Source of the DNA: an uncultured Alistipes sp.
GTDB taxonomy: Bacteria > Bacteroidota > Bacteroidia > Bacteroidales > UBA932
Direction: 5' to 3'
DNA: 64,000 nucleotides
Assembly: GCA_900544175.1 (NCBI GenBank)
Contig: UQUN01000002.1
Location: 1 to 64,000, forward strand
Notes under the pieces: model-generated
Seen by the model: the letters and a program-made list of their open reading frames with translations, nothing else
Databases searched by the model: none
Told to the model about the DNA's origin: nothing
Position numbers and translations under genes: made by a program
Part shown: positions 42,268 through 51,017 of the stretch, piece after piece
Layout of the letters: each line of letters opens with the position of its first letter
Position numbering within the stretch: position 1 is the stretch's first letter

Positions 42268-43599
42268 TCAACCGGCGACATCTCGGATTACTGACTCTAC
42301 CGAACATTCCACCCTGCCGTCCTTGAGCATGAGATCCAACCTGTCCCCCACGGCGACAGACGAGACAGACTCCACCTGGCGGCCGCCTCTCGTCACATAG
42401 GCACTGCCAGGACGCAGCATCGCCACAGGATCTCCCTTGCGCACCCGCAGCTCCAGCATGTCCAGCCTGCCCGTCTCCGCCCTGAAACGCAGGGCATACC
42501 CGCTTCGAAGACGCATCAGGAGCATGTCTACAGCCGCATTGCCCGAACTTATACGGGAGCGCACACCTGTGACCATCCTGTGCATGATAAGGTCCATGCG
42601 GCCGCGTTCCTGTCCGCAGCGCACTGCAGTACATGACAGCAGCCTGCGGCCTGTATCATCAAGAGCATGTCTTACGCCCTCCATCCTGAGAGCCACAATA
42701 TTCCTGAGACGGTCCGAGAGAGAGACCAGCGATGCATCCTCATCCACGAAATTACGGACAATATGATCGGCAAGGGCCGTCGGAGTCTTTACTGACACTG
42801 CAGCCACCATATCGCAGATATGAGTATCACGCTCGTGTCCTACCGCCACCATGACCGGAAGCGGATACTGAGCTATATTGACTGCAAGGTCGTAATCGTC
42901 AAAGCAAACCAGGTCTGCCACAGCTCCTCCTCCACGGACGATCAGGACGGCATCATATATTTCTCCGGCCTCCACGTCGTCCAGCACAGCATGCATTGCG
43001 GCGACTATGCCGGCCGGAGCGGCACTCCCCTGCATCGGGGCCTGATACAGACGGATATAGAACCGGAATCCATAACCATTATCATAGAGATGACGCATGA
43101 AGTCTCCATAACCGGCAGCCGTTTCGGATGTTATCAGGGCAAAACGGCGCGGCAGCCTTGCCGCAGGCACCATCCTGTTCATATCCAGCATGCCTTCTTT
43201 TCTGAGCCGTTCGAGAGTACGTTGTCTGGCAAGTTCCACCTCCCCGAGGGTAAAGGCCGGATCTATGTCCTCGACACTAAGGCTCATACCGTAGATTTCC
43301 GAATACTGCACCCTTACCAGCACCAGCACCGTCATGCCGGCTTCCAGCCTGCGGCCGGTCCCCTGGTAGAAAGCCGCTTCGACCAATGTGCGCCTTGACC
43401 GCCATATGACAGCCGAAACCTTCGCGCTGAACATCTCCCTGCCGGAACCCTTCTCCACCAGTTCCATATAGCAGTGCCCGTTACTGTGCACCCTCAGCTC
43501 ATGGATCTCAGCCCGCACCCACACCGGAACCGGGAACTTATCCGCCACAGTCACCCGGATCCGCTGCTGCAGCTGAGTCAAAGTAATGTATTCCTGCAT
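42268..43599 (-). CDS. xseA: exodeoxyribonuclease VII large subunit
   Basis: A 443-residue nuclease subunit. The ATG at 43599 (MQEYITLTQLQQRIRVTVAD) is the family start; the longer frame to 43725 crosses the promoter. The N-terminal OB fold has PVWVRAEIHELRVHSNGHCY. The catalytic core has FALITSETAAGYGDFMRHLY, VLIVRGGGAVADLVCFDDYD, VMVAVGHERDTHICDMVAAV and KTPTALADHIV. A C-terminal coiled coil carries XseB. It degrades single-stranded DNA from both ends in mismatch repair and in clearing of damaged DNA. It is the first gene of the run that includes the glycogen cluster. Confidence 0.94.
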   Translation of the reverse strand: MQEYITLTQLQQRIRVTVADKFPVPVWVRAEIHELRVHSNGHCYMELVEKGSGREMFSAKVSAVIWRSRRTLVEAAFYQGTGRRLEAGMTVLVLVRVQYSEIYGMSLSVEDIDPAFTLGEVELARQRTLERLRKEGMLDMNRMVPAARLPRRFALITSETAAGYGDFMRHLYDNGYGFRFYIRLYQAPMQGSAAPAGIVAAMHAVLDDVEAGEIYDAVLIVRGGGAVADLVCFDDYDLAVNIAQYPLPVMVAVGHERDTHICDMVAAVSVKTPTALADHIVRNFVDEDASLVSLSDRLRNIVALRMEGVRHALDDTGRRLLSCTAVRCGQERGRMDLIMHRMVTGVRSRISSGNAAVDMLLMRLRSGYALRFRAETGRLDMLELRVRKGDPVAMLRPGSAYVTRGGRQVESVSSVAVGDRLDLMLKDGRVECSVESVIRDVAG

Positions 43600-43641
43600 A
43601 CAATGTCGTTTTACAATAATTATTCGCACCGATATGAAAAA

Positions 43642-43649
43642 CAAATTTA
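43642..43649 (-). promoter_or_regulatory. -7 promoter box of xseA (TAAATTTG)
   Basis: A full TAnnTTTG match on the minus strand, 42 bases before the xseA ATG. It may drive the whole xseA-xseB-glycogen run. Confidence 0.45.
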
Positions 43650-43741
43650 GCACAAATCCGCGAAAATGCCGCCGCCGGCCTGCGGTTTTCAGGGAAAGTA
43701 CATCCTCGGCGGACATATGCAGCACGGCTTCTGGAAAAAGT

Positions 43742-43773
43742 GTTGGCGCAGTATGGAAAATTTGCTACTTTTG
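43742..43773 (+). promoter_or_regulatory. promoter of engB (GTTG, 20 bp, TACTTTTG)
   Basis: TACTTTTG at 43766-43773 matches TAnnTTTG. GTTG at 43742-43745 stands at a 20-base spacing. The ATG follows 12 bases after the -7 box. Confidence 0.5.
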
Positions 43774-43785
43774 CCATTTTAAAAC

Positions 43786-44412
43786 ATGATGACAGTCAAG
43801 ACAGCTATATTTCAGGGAAGCAGCACTAATGTCTCTCAGCGGCCCAAGCTGAGACTGCCCGAATATGCCTTTATCGGCCGGTCCAATGTGGGCAAGTCCT
43901 CACTGATCAATATGCTGTGCGGACGCAGGGATCTTGCCAAAACATCCTCCATGCCCGGCAAGACAATATTGGTCAACCACTTCCTCATCAACGGGAAATG
44001 GTATCTCGTAGACCTTCCCGGCTACGGTTTCGCCAAGGCATCCAAAAAAGTGCAGGCGACCCTCAAAACCATGATCGAGGACTATGTCAGCCACTCCGAA
44101 GAACTGTCATTGCTATTTGTCCTGGTGGACGCAAGACATCCTATGCAGGAAATAGACCGCAGCTTCATCACAGCGGTGTCCGGTGCGGACATCCCGTTCG
44201 CGATAATCATGACCAAGTGCGACAAACTTTCCAAAACTGAAATAGAGAAAAGCCGGAAGGCATTTGCGACGGAACTGCGGGACATACAGGGTGACACACA
44301 AGACTGCGTCCCCATCATCCCGACATCATCATCGAAAGGCACAGGCAGGGACATTGTACTTGACCTGATCGGACACGATCTTGAAAAACACAGAACGACA
44401 TCAACACACTAA
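43786..44412 (+). CDS. engB: ribosome biogenesis GTPase EngB (YihA/YsxC)
   Basis: A 208-residue GTPase needed for 50S subunit assembly. G1 is GRSNVGKSSLINMLCG (about 32-47). KTSSMPGKTILVNHFLI holds the switch I threonine region, and G3 is VDLPGYGFAKAS. G4 is TKCDK and G5 the TSSSKG segment. ATGs at 43786 and 43789 are both possible. It is the first gene of a plus-strand run with prs and nadE. Confidence 0.95.
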   Translation: MMTVKTAIFQGSSTNVSQRPKLRLPEYAFIGRSNVGKSSLINMLCGRRDLAKTSSMPGKTILVNHFLINGKWYLVDLPGYGFAKASKKVQATLKTMIEDYVSHSEELSLLFVLVDARHPMQEIDRSFITAVSGADIPFAIIMTKCDKLSKTEIEKSRKAFATELRDIQGDTQDCVPIIPTSSSKGTGRDIVLDLIGHDLEKHRTTSTH

Positions 44413-44430
44413 CTTTGTAATACCCATAAA

Positions 44431-45393
44431 ATGAAACACACTACCAATCACACCCACTCCATCAAGATCTTTTCCTGCAGGGGCTCACGCTATCTGGCGG
44501 AGAAGATCGCAAAGTCCCTCGGTCTCGAGCTCGGAGACTCAGTAGTAACGGACTTCAGCGACGGTGAGTTCCAGCCGGCATTCAACGAGTCCGTACGCGG
44601 CACCACGACATTCATTGTCCAGTCAACCTTCCCTCCTCTGGACAACCTCTTCGAACTGCTTCTCATGATAGACGCGGCACGCAGGGCATCTGCCTACAAA
44701 GTCATAGCCGTGATCCCCTATTTCGGATGGGCCCGCCAGGACCGCAAGGACCGCCCCAGGGTGTCCATTGGTGCCAAACTTGTCGCCAATCTTCTGGTTG
44801 CGGCCGGATGCGACAGGGTCATAACCACCGATCTGCACGCTGACCAGATACAGGGTTTCTTTGACTTTCCGGTTGACCATATATATGCAAGCTCCATCTT
44901 CCTGCCCTATCTCAGGGACATGCAGCTTGACAACCTCTCAATAGCCGCTCCCGACATGGGCGGAGCCAAGAGGGCCAACACCTACTCCAGAGTACTCGGC
45001 TGTCCTTTGATAATATGCCACAAGTCCCGCGAGAGACCGAATGTCGTAGGTTCCATGACAGCCATCGGCGATGTGGAAGGACGCAACATCATCATCGTAG
45101 ACGACATGATCGACACAGCCGGCACCATAACAAAAGCCGCCGACATGCTTATGGAGAAAGGGGCTCTGAGCGTAAGGGCCATGGCCACACATCCCGTGTT
45201 CTCCGGCCAGGCATACGACCGCATCAACAAATCGGCTCTCAAGGAAGTCGTTGTCACCGACACCATCCCCCTGAGAGCACCGGCCGGTACGGACCTTTCC
45301 AAGTTCACCGTACTCTCCGTCGCCGACATGTTCGCGGAAGTAATTGACAGGATATACAATTACAAATCGATCAGCGATGCTTTCGGGTTCTGA
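44431..45393 (+). CDS. prs: ribose-phosphate pyrophosphokinase
   Basis: A 320-residue PRPP synthetase that feeds purine, pyrimidine, histidine and NAD synthesis. FSDGEFQPAFNESVRGTTTF, PYFGWARQDRKDRPRVSIGA and TTDLHADQIQGFFDFPVDHI are the ATP and metal loop regions. IIIVDDMIDTAGT is the PRPP-binding loop. The N-terminus is the usual KIFSCRGSRYLAEKIAKSLG. The end overlaps nadE by 17 bases, which puts two steps of nucleotide cofactor supply in one transcript. Confidence 0.95.
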   Translation: MKHTTNHTHSIKIFSCRGSRYLAEKIAKSLGLELGDSVVTDFSDGEFQPAFNESVRGTTTFIVQSTFPPLDNLFELLLMIDAARRASAYKVIAVIPYFGWARQDRKDRPRVSIGAKLVANLLVAAGCDRVITTDLHADQIQGFFDFPVDHIYASSIFLPYLRDMQLDNLSIAAPDMGGAKRANTYSRVLGCPLIICHKSRERPNVVGSMTAIGDVEGRNIIIVDDMIDTAGTITKAADMLMEKGALSVRAMATHPVFSGQAYDRINKSALKEVVVTDTIPLRAPAGTDLSKFTVLSVADMFAEVIDRIYNYKSISDAFGF

Positions 45394-46228
45394 CATATCC
45401 TCGACCCATGACCGGATCATAAGCGCCGTCAGGGACTTCTTCCAGAACGCAGGAATGTCCAAGGCGGTGCTGGGACTGTCAGGCGGCATCGATTCGGCGG
45501 TTGTAGCCTCCCTTGCAGCCGAGGCCCTCGGCCGCAAGAACGTGACCGGCATACTGATGCCGTCATCATACTCGACAGTACACTCGGTCAACGATGCCGT
45601 GGAGCTGGCGGACAACCTCGGCATCAAGTACCACATCATCCCCATCGGAGCCGTCTACGACCGTTTCATCAAGGAGACAGAGCCGCTGTTCGAAGGGGAT
45701 TTCCACTGGGACACCACCCAGGAGAACCTTCAGGCCCGCATCCGCGGCACCATACTGATGCTCTACTCCAACAGGCATGGAGCCCTGCTGCTGAACACCA
45801 CCAACAAGAGCGAGCTGTCGATGGGCTACGGCACCCTCTACGGAGACCTCTGCGGCTCCCTGATGGTCATCGCGGACCTCTACAAGACCGAGGTGTACGA
45901 ACTGGCGGCGTATATCAACCGGGAGAAAGAGCTGATCCCCCTGTCCACCATCACCAAGGCCCCTTCGGCCGAGTTGCGTGACGGACAGAAGGACACCGAC
46001 TCCCTGCCGCCCTACGATGTGCTGGACCCTGTACTCTACAGCCTCAATGAAGGAGGCAGGAGCGCGGAACAGATTTTGCAGGAAGGTGTGGACAAGGCCT
46101 TGGTGGAAAGAATCCTGCGGCTTAGAAAGGCAGCCGCGTTCAAGGTCCATCAGCTGGCCCCTGAGATAACGGTCAGCTCCTGCCCGCTGCTTGACCGCAG
46201 CAAATGGGTGGAGCCAAAAACAATGTAA
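45377..46228 (+). CDS. nadE: ammonia-dependent NAD synthetase
   Basis: A 283-residue enzyme that amidates nicotinic acid adenine dinucleotide. The ATG at 45377 overlaps the end of prs; the TTG at 45344 is less likely. The PP-loop is LGLSGGIDSAVVASL (Ser35-Ser40 as SGGIDS). LLLNTTNKSELSMGYGTLYG and ITKAPSAELRDGQKDTDSLP are the substrate loops. There is no glutaminase domain, so it uses free ammonia. A cysteine-rich membrane protein gene follows after three bases. Confidence 0.94.
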   Translation: MLSGSDISSTHDRIISAVRDFFQNAGMSKAVLGLSGGIDSAVVASLAAEALGRKNVTGILMPSSYSTVHSVNDAVELADNLGIKYHIIPIGAVYDRFIKETEPLFEGDFHWDTTQENLQARIRGTILMLYSNRHGALLLNTTNKSELSMGYGTLYGDLCGSLMVIADLYKTEVYELAAYINREKELIPLSTITKAPSAELRDGQKDTDSLPPYDVLDPVLYSLNEGGRSAEQILQEGVDKALVERILRLRKAAAFKVHQLAPEITVSSCPLLDRSKWVEPKTM

Positions 46229-46231
46229 GAT

Positions 46232-46498
46232 ATGGAAATATTGATAGCGGCCATAGTATTCGTCGGTTTTGCGGTATTCATCATGTGCTTCAACATCATC
46301 TTCAGGAAGAAGCCTTTTCCTGACGGAGAGATAGAGCACAACAAGGAGCTCCGCAAGAGGGGCATCATCTGCGCCCGCGAGGAGGAGATGAGGCTGTGGG
46401 GCCCGAAGAAAGGAAGCACCGGCGGCTGCAGCGGCTCCTGCGGAAGCTGCGGCCTGAACTTGAACGGTACGGGATGCGATATATCTGATAAACAATAG
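46232..46498 (+). CDS. small membrane protein with a cysteine-rich tail
   Basis: An 88-residue protein. The N-terminal helix ILIAAIVFVGFAVFIMCFNI spans the membrane, a basic RKKPFPDGEIEHNKELRKRG follows, and the C-terminus is STGGCSGSCGSCGLNLNGTG plus Cys. The CxxxCxxC spacing could bind a metal or an iron-sulfur cluster. It resembles in layout, not in sequence, the metal-binding small proteins that help assemble membrane redox complexes (for example NqrM). Function unknown. It lies three bases after nadE and three before der, clearly in the operon. Confidence 0.7.
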   Translation: MEILIAAIVFVGFAVFIMCFNIIFRKKPFPDGEIEHNKELRKRGIICAREEEMRLWGPKKGSTGGCSGSCGSCGLNLNGTGCDISDKQ

Positions 46499-46501
46499 AG
46501 T

Positions 46502-47812
46502 ATGAGTTTAGTTGCCATAGTAGGACGGCCCAACGTGGGCAAATCAACCCTTTTCAACAGGATTGTCGGTATGCGGCAGGCCATCGTCGATGAGACGGCT
46601 GGTGTAACGCGCGACCGCCATTACGGCAAGTGCGAGTGGTGCGGCACGACATTCTCTGTAGTGGATACAGGAGGCTATACGGTCAACTCCGAAGACGTGT
46701 TCGAGGAGGAGATACGCAAGCAGGTGATGATAGCCATCGAGGAGGCCGATGTCATCCTGTTCTTAGTGGAAGTAGGCACCGGCATCACCGATTTCGACGA
46801 GGAAATCGCCGACATCCTGCGGCGCAACGCCAAGCCGGTCCTGCTGGTGGTCAACAAGGTGGATTCGGCGGACAAGCGCTTCGACTCATACCAGTTCTAC
46901 TCCCTTGGTCTGGGCGACCCGTGGGACATCTCCTCGGCCAACGGCAGCGGCACCGGCGACATGCTGGACCGGCTCGTATCCATGCTGCCGGACACCAAAG
47001 AGGAGGAAGACCCTCATGCCGGAGTGCCGCGTATAGCCATAGTCGGCAGGCCGAATGCCGGCAAGTCATCCATCACCAACGCTTTCCTCGGAGAGGAGCG
47101 CAATATCGTGACACCGGTGGCCGGAACGACCCGGGACGCGGTGGAGTCCTACTACAACAAATTCGGGCACGAGTTCATCTTAGTGGACACCGCCGGACTG
47201 CGCAAGAAAAGCAAGGTCAACGAGGACTTGGAGTTCTACTCCGTGATGAGGGCCATCAGGGCCATAGAGCACGCTGACATCTGCATCCTGATGATCGATG
47301 CCCAATACGGAGTCGAAGCTCAGGACATGTCCATCTTCAATCTCATCCTGCGCAACAGCAAAGGCTGTGTGGTGGCGGTCAACAAATGGGACCTGATAGA
47401 GAACAAGACCGGCAACACCATGAAGGAATACGCCGAGGCCATACGCAAGCGGCTCGCGCCTTTCAGCGATATCCCCGTCATCTTCACATCGGTCATCAAA
47501 AAGCAAAGAATCCTCGATGTGCTGGACGCGGCGGCCAAGGTCTATGACAATTACTCCAAGAAGATTCCCACATCCACTCTGAACGAGGTGATGCTTGAGG
47601 AGATAGAGAACTACCCTCCCCCCTCCACAAAGGGCAAATTCATCAAGATCAAGTATATCACCCAACTGCCGACGCCCTGTCCGTCATTTGCCTTCTTCTG
47701 CAATCTGCCCCAGTACATCGGGGCACCGTACAAGAGATTCCTGGAGAACAAGCTGCGCAGCCACTTCGACTTCACCGGCTGCCCCATACGCATCTTCATG
47801 CGCCAGAAGTAG
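46502..47812 (+). CDS. der: double-GTPase Der (EngA)
   Basis: A 436-residue ribosome assembly GTPase with two tandem G domains and a KH-like C-terminus. The first G1 is [14 protein letters not shown] (about 7-20) and the second [12 protein letters not shown] (near 180). [54 protein letters not shown] and [10 protein letters not shown] are G2-G4 elements. It acts in maturation of the 50S subunit. It ends a plus-strand run of two essential ribosome GTPases with prs and nadE between them. Confidence 0.96.
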   Translation: MSLVAIVGRPNVGKSTLFNRIVGMRQAIVDETAGVTRDRHYGKCEWCGTTFSVVDTGGYTVNSEDVFEEEIRKQVMIAIEEADVILFLVEVGTGITDFDEEIADILRRNAKPVLLVVNKVDSADKRFDSYQFYSLGLGDPWDISSANGSGTGDMLDRLVSMLPDTKEEEDPHAGVPRIAIVGRPNAGKSSITNAFLGEERNIVTPVAGTTRDAVESYYNKFGHEFILVDTAGLRKKSKVNEDLEFYSVMRAIRAIEHADICILMIDAQYGVEAQDMSIFNLILRNSKGCVVAVNKWDLIENKTGNTMKEYAEAIRKRLAPFSDIPVIFTSVIKKQRILDVLDAAAKVYDNYSKKIPTSTLNEVMLEEIENYPPPSTKGKFIKIKYITQLPTPCPSFAFFCNLPQYIGAPYKRFLENKLRSHFDFTGCPIRIFMRQK

Positions 47813-47999
47813 AGTGTACAAAGCGCCCTATCTCTCGCCACGCACATAGGGATAGCTCAGCGGGCAATTCACCAGCCTTAGAGTTTACCCCTTTCGGAGA
47901 CGCGCCTCATCAAGGCTGCTCAACAACTTCCGCCAACCAATAAAATTTCCGTCGCATTCAGTTTTTTGCCACATTTGTGTATCAACTTATGAATGCCCA

Positions 48000-48285
48000 A
48001 TGCAAGAGTCAATTATCATAAAGAATTTCGATCCGCTAAAAGACGTAGAAATAAACGACATCAAACCCTTGACAGTATTTATCGGCAAGTCGGCCAGCGG
48101 CAAGAGTACTATCATGAAGGTCATCGCGCTATAAGATGGTAAATATCCGTTCGTATCTGAAAAATGCGAAGATTACACGCTCTCCTTTCAGACTCCGTTT
48201 CAATTCTTTGCTTCAAGACGGATTGGGGAAACCTGACGAAGAGGATGATGTAGTGTACTGTTATTTGTATACAACAGCACCATAG
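48000..48285 (+). pseudogene. remnant of an AAA-family (SMC-like) ATPase gene
   Basis: An ATG at 48000 starts MQESIIIKNFDPLKDVEIND, followed by a P-loop in FIGKSASGKSTIMKVIAL, and then a stop at 48132. Starting one base later, in another frame, reading continues with MVNIRSYLKNAKITRSPFRL and FNSLLQDGLGKPDEEDDVVY to a stop at 48283-48285. The two parts match successive segments of the N-terminus of a Bacteroidota AAA ATPase of the AAA_15/21 kind, often found in defence or mobile contexts (as I remember such proteins). About 15 bases are missing at the join, and everything after the first 100 residues is gone. Decayed gene. Confidence 0.65.
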
Positions 48286-48335
48286 TCATTGCCCCGGCCT
48301 CAGGAGACTTCTCCCTGAGTGATGCCAGGACTGCC

Positions 48336-48629
48336 ATGAAGGTTACAGATGAGTTCGGATACTATGATGACGGAAATGACAGCGTTAAAATCTGCGTCTT
48401 CACCCTAAACTCGGACAGATTCGCCGTCAATGACTATATCCGAGTGGGAGACCCTGTAAGCAAGGTCTACTACATGGGTGGCAAGACCCTGGTGGAAGAA
48501 GACCGCAGCCGCATCTACTGGGCACCCGAGGGAAGTCACGATGAGCTGCGGATCGAGTGGGACTGCTACCCCGCGTTCTACTACGATGACAACGGCATCA
48601 TCACCGATATCGAACTATACTACGACTGA
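48336..48629 (+). CDS. 97-residue protein of unknown function, probably 5'-truncated
   Basis: Acidic and tyrosine-rich: EFGYYDDGNDSVKICVFTLN, VNDYIRVGDPVSKVYYMGGK and YYDDNGIITDIELYYD. The reading frame is open back to 48249 and shows hydrophobic VLLFVYNSTIVIAPASGDFS before the ATG, with a natural continuation into SLSDARTAMKV, so the real gene began earlier and its 5' end was lost at the junction with the ATPase remnant. The C-terminal part looks like a SmpA/BamE-like or hypothetical secreted domain, but I cannot assign it. No conserved catalytic residue. Confidence 0.45.
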   Translation: MKVTDEFGYYDDGNDSVKICVFTLNSDRFAVNDYIRVGDPVSKVYYMGGKTLVEEDRSRIYWAPEGSHDELRIEWDCYPAFYYDDNGIITDIELYYD

Positions 48630-48706
48630 CCGTGCAGCGATATCTGACTTTTATACATCTTTTTAGTAAACATCTATTAACCCAATAATTTTAAATTCCA
48701 TACCTT

Positions 48707-49210
48707 ATGAGAACCATCCTGAAACTTCTCACCGCAGCAGCTGCCGCATTTACACTTATATCTGCCGTCATTGTCTTATTTCCCGGATGCAACACTGAGA
48801 CTGACTACGGATACTCAGTGCGGTTTGTCTACGAGAACTCTTCCGAATGCGACATCCGCGTAATGCAGGTCTACACATCCACCATTGTTGGAAGTGTCAC
48901 TGCCGGGGACACTCTTGAGATAATCCACCTCGCCCCGGGAGAGACTGAGGAATTCTTCCATGAGGCAATGGGGGTATGGCCTGTCGACCTCGACCTCAAC
49001 TGGGTCCTTCCGTATGACTACAACGGTACGACTCCACGTGAGGCTCTATACAAAGCCGTCATCGTATACAACGGGACCGATTCCGTCACACATGAGACTA
49101 CCGACCTGTTCGGGCATTTCACTCCGGAGCAGAACAATATCTGTGACCGCAGGGCATATACTCTGACAAAGCCCAGTAAGTACTCGAAGGTTTTCACTTA
49201 CACATTCTAA
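48707..49210 (+). CDS. lipoprotein of unknown function
   Basis: A 167-residue lipoprotein. The signal region MRTILKLLTAAAAAFTLISA continues to LFPGC, with Cys27 or Cys28 in the lipobox. The mature part looks like one beta-sandwich domain (YGYSVRFVYENSSECDIRVM, GDTLEIIHLAPGETEEFFHE). I recognise no family. The next gene, 49 bases on, encodes another lipoprotein of similar size, and the pair is flanked by gene debris on the left and a terminator on the right. It may belong to the lipoproteins variably present in gut Bacteroidota. Low to moderate certainty beyond export and lipidation. Confidence 0.65.
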   Translation: MRTILKLLTAAAAAFTLISAVIVLFPGCNTETDYGYSVRFVYENSSECDIRVMQVYTSTIVGSVTAGDTLEIIHLAPGETEEFFHEAMGVWPVDLDLNWVLPYDYNGTTPREALYKAVIVYNGTDSVTHETTDLFGHFTPEQNNICDRRAYTLTKPSKYSKVFTYTF

Positions 49211-49259
49211 TAATTGGTACAATCAGAATAACAGCACACAACCTCTCTTTAATCTGATC

Positions 49260-49724
49260 ATGAAACGGGCATTATACATACTGCTTTTCGCCGCGTCGGC
49301 GGCCATGGTCGCGACTGGATGTAGGGACTTCGATCCGATCCTTCCCTTTGACGCGCCCAGGTACGTCTCCAGCAACGCACAGACAATCACGTGCGTTCCC
49401 GACGGCCGCTCCGGATACTCCGTCACTGAAGTCCGGTTCAGTATCTGTGATGTGAGTACAGAAAAAGGAGAGCAGACAGAATACGGCCAAGTGGAGTTCA
49501 ATGCCGGGGACAGCTGCTGGGAGAACTCGTGGGTCAGGGTATGGCGCGAGGGAAGGAACATCAAGGTATCGTTCTCGGAGAACACCTGCGAGTCCCTGAC
49601 AAGAGAGATATCTATCGACTACACCCCGGACGACCCGGACCTCTTCGATTGGGGAATCCAAATGACCCAACTGCCCTACGGCATGACCGAAGAAGAATAC
49701 CTTCAGTGGCGCGACTCGCTTTGA
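49260..49724 (+). CDS. lipoprotein of unknown function
   Basis: A 154-residue lipoprotein with signal peptide MKRALYILLFAASAAMVATG and lipobox Cys21. The mature chain has YVSSNAQTITCVPDGRSGYS, CDVSTEKGEQTEY, SCWENSWVRVWREGRNIKVS and DYTPDDPDLFDWGIQMTQLP. The opening SSNAQTITCVPDG and the ending GIQMTQLP look like a BACON-type or Ig-like fold in which a repeated sheet ends in a QLP strand. Function unknown. It follows the previous lipoprotein gene by 49 bases and is probably co-expressed. Confidence 0.65.
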   Translation: MKRALYILLFAASAAMVATGCRDFDPILPFDAPRYVSSNAQTITCVPDGRSGYSVTEVRFSICDVSTEKGEQTEYGQVEFNAGDSCWENSWVRVWREGRNIKVSFSENTCESLTREISIDYTPDDPDLFDWGIQMTQLPYGMTEEEYLQWRDSL

Positions 49725-50027
49725 TCAGCACATTTTATGGAACAGCCGCACACGGCGGGAATCCTGCCAGAGTGCGATTGTACTGACTCTCAATAACTTA
49801 ACCTTATAAAAAGGTGCCCTGTCCGGCTTTCAAACCTCAACAGGGCACCTTTCACATAGCACAAGAACCTGACAATAAGCACATTGCCACTTACAAGCCG
49901 ATCCGGTATAAAACTTTTCACAGGCGACAATACCGACATCATGCCGGCCTGATGAAAACCTATGCCGTCGGACAGCGGTTAGCAAGACAGCCACAGGCAG
50001 CGGGACAGGTTGAGCGATAAGACGCGG
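49725..50027. other. intergenic stretch with one terminator
   Basis: No gene is seen between the lipoprotein and the DUF4783 gene. The only clear feature is the hairpin at 49809-49852, which serves transcripts from the left. Confidence 0.5.
49809..49852 (+). terminator. rho-independent terminator, usable on both strands
   Basis: AAGGTGCCCTGT (49811-49822) pairs with ACAGGGCACCTT (49840-49851) in a 12-pair stem with a 17-base loop. A run of A precedes it and a short T run follows. Confidence 0.8.
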
Positions 50028-50444
50028 CTACTGCTTTTCTATTTTTATCTGCTCGATGTAGTTTCCTGCATCGTACGTCTTTACCAGTATGGTGACAGTG
50101 AACATATTGCCTCCGCTGTCCAGATTGCCCACAGCATATTCTGTCGGATAGGAACCGCTCTTGTACACTATCTCAAAACAGCGGGGAGTATAGTTCGTGA
50201 AGAAATTCCGTATTATCTGACGGGCCTGACTGCGGCTGCAGTTGGACACCGTCCCCATCACATCCACCTGCAGATTATCCGCAAACCATGCGGCAAGACA
50301 CTCCGCATCACCCCGCTCCATATATTTCGATATAGGTACGAACACACTGTTTACATCATCGTCCTCGCAGACATTCCTGTTCTGAGCCCACGATGTAAAT
50401 GAAAAGAGAACTGTAAATCCGATAATTAATATAGATCTGTTCAT
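50028..50444 (-). CDS. secreted DUF4783 protein (NTF2-like)
   Basis: A 138-residue protein with signal peptide MNRSILIIGFTVLFSFTSWA. The mature part matches DUF4783, a small NTF2/SnoaL-like domain of Bacteroidota: VFVPISKYMERGDAECLAAW, FADNLQVDVMG, SRSQARQIIRNFFTNYTPRC. Such domains bind small ligands or act as scaffolds; no catalytic residues stand out. It is divergent from rlmH. Confidence 0.78.
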   Translation of the reverse strand: MNRSILIIGFTVLFSFTSWAQNRNVCEDDDVNSVFVPISKYMERGDAECLAAWFADNLQVDVMGTVSNCSRSQARQIIRNFFTNYTPRCFEIVYKSGSYPTEYAVGNLDSGGNMFTVTILVKTYDAGNYIEQIKIEKQ

Positions 50445-50507
50445 CTGTATGTTTCAATTTGTTGACATTCTTCAGCAAAATTCAGGCCATTATGATGCAT
50501 TTTTTCC

Positions 50508-50515
50508 TACATTTG
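50508..50515 (+). promoter_or_regulatory. -7 promoter box of rlmH (TACATTTG)
   Basis: A full TAnnTTTG match 18 bases before the rlmH ATG. No good -33 element. Confidence 0.4.
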
Positions 50516-50533
50516 TGAGCACAAGCACTTAAA

Positions 50534-51007
50534 ATGAGGATTACGCTGCTCACAATCGGAAAAACCACATTCAGTTTCATTAAGGAAGGAATGGAAATCT
50601 ACGAGAAAAGGCTCGTAAGGTACACCACTTTCAACAGGATCGAGATTCCGGCTCTGCATGGCACTTCCTCCCTGTCTCAGGACGAAATCAGGAACAAGGA
50701 GGCCGACCTCATACTTAAAAGACTCCGTCCGGAGGACAAGGTCGTACTGCTCGACGAGAAAGGGGACAGATTCACGTCCACGGCCTGGGCGGCGTACATT
50801 GAAAGGCTCATGACTGCAGGCACAAAGAGCCTGGTCTTCGTAACAGGGGGAGCCTACGGATTCGCCGGGAAGGTAAGGGCGAGAGCAGACGGGTTCCTGT
50901 CCCTGTCGGACATGACGTTCTCACACCAGATAATCCGTCTGTTCTTCGAAGAGCAGTTGTACAGGGCTTTCACCATAATAAAAGGAGAGCCGTACCACAA
51001 CGAGTAA
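50534..51007 (+). CDS. rlmH: 23S rRNA pseudouridine-1915 N3-methyltransferase
   Basis: A 157-residue SPOUT methyltransferase that modifies helix 69 of 23S rRNA on 70S ribosomes. Length is standard. The knot carries KVVLLDEKGDRFTSTAWAAY, the glycine-rich SAM loop LVFVTGGAYGFAGKV and SLSDMTFSHQIIRLFFEEQL. The C-terminus EPYHNE corresponds to the conserved PYHxE end. The histidine kinase gene follows after ten bases. Confidence 0.94.
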   Translation: MRITLLTIGKTTFSFIKEGMEIYEKRLVRYTTFNRIEIPALHGTSSLSQDEIRNKEADLILKRLRPEDKVVLLDEKGDRFTSTAWAAYIERLMTAGTKSLVFVTGGAYGFAGKVRARADGFLSLSDMTFSHQIIRLFFEEQLYRAFTIIKGEPYHNE

Positions 51008-51017
51008 CACATGACTC

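Noticed and set aside
47826..47900. CCCTAT/ATAGGG hairpin and an AGCTCAGCGG segment after der, looking like part of a tRNA
   Set aside because: No T-arm or acceptor pairing can be built around it and no T run follows the stem.
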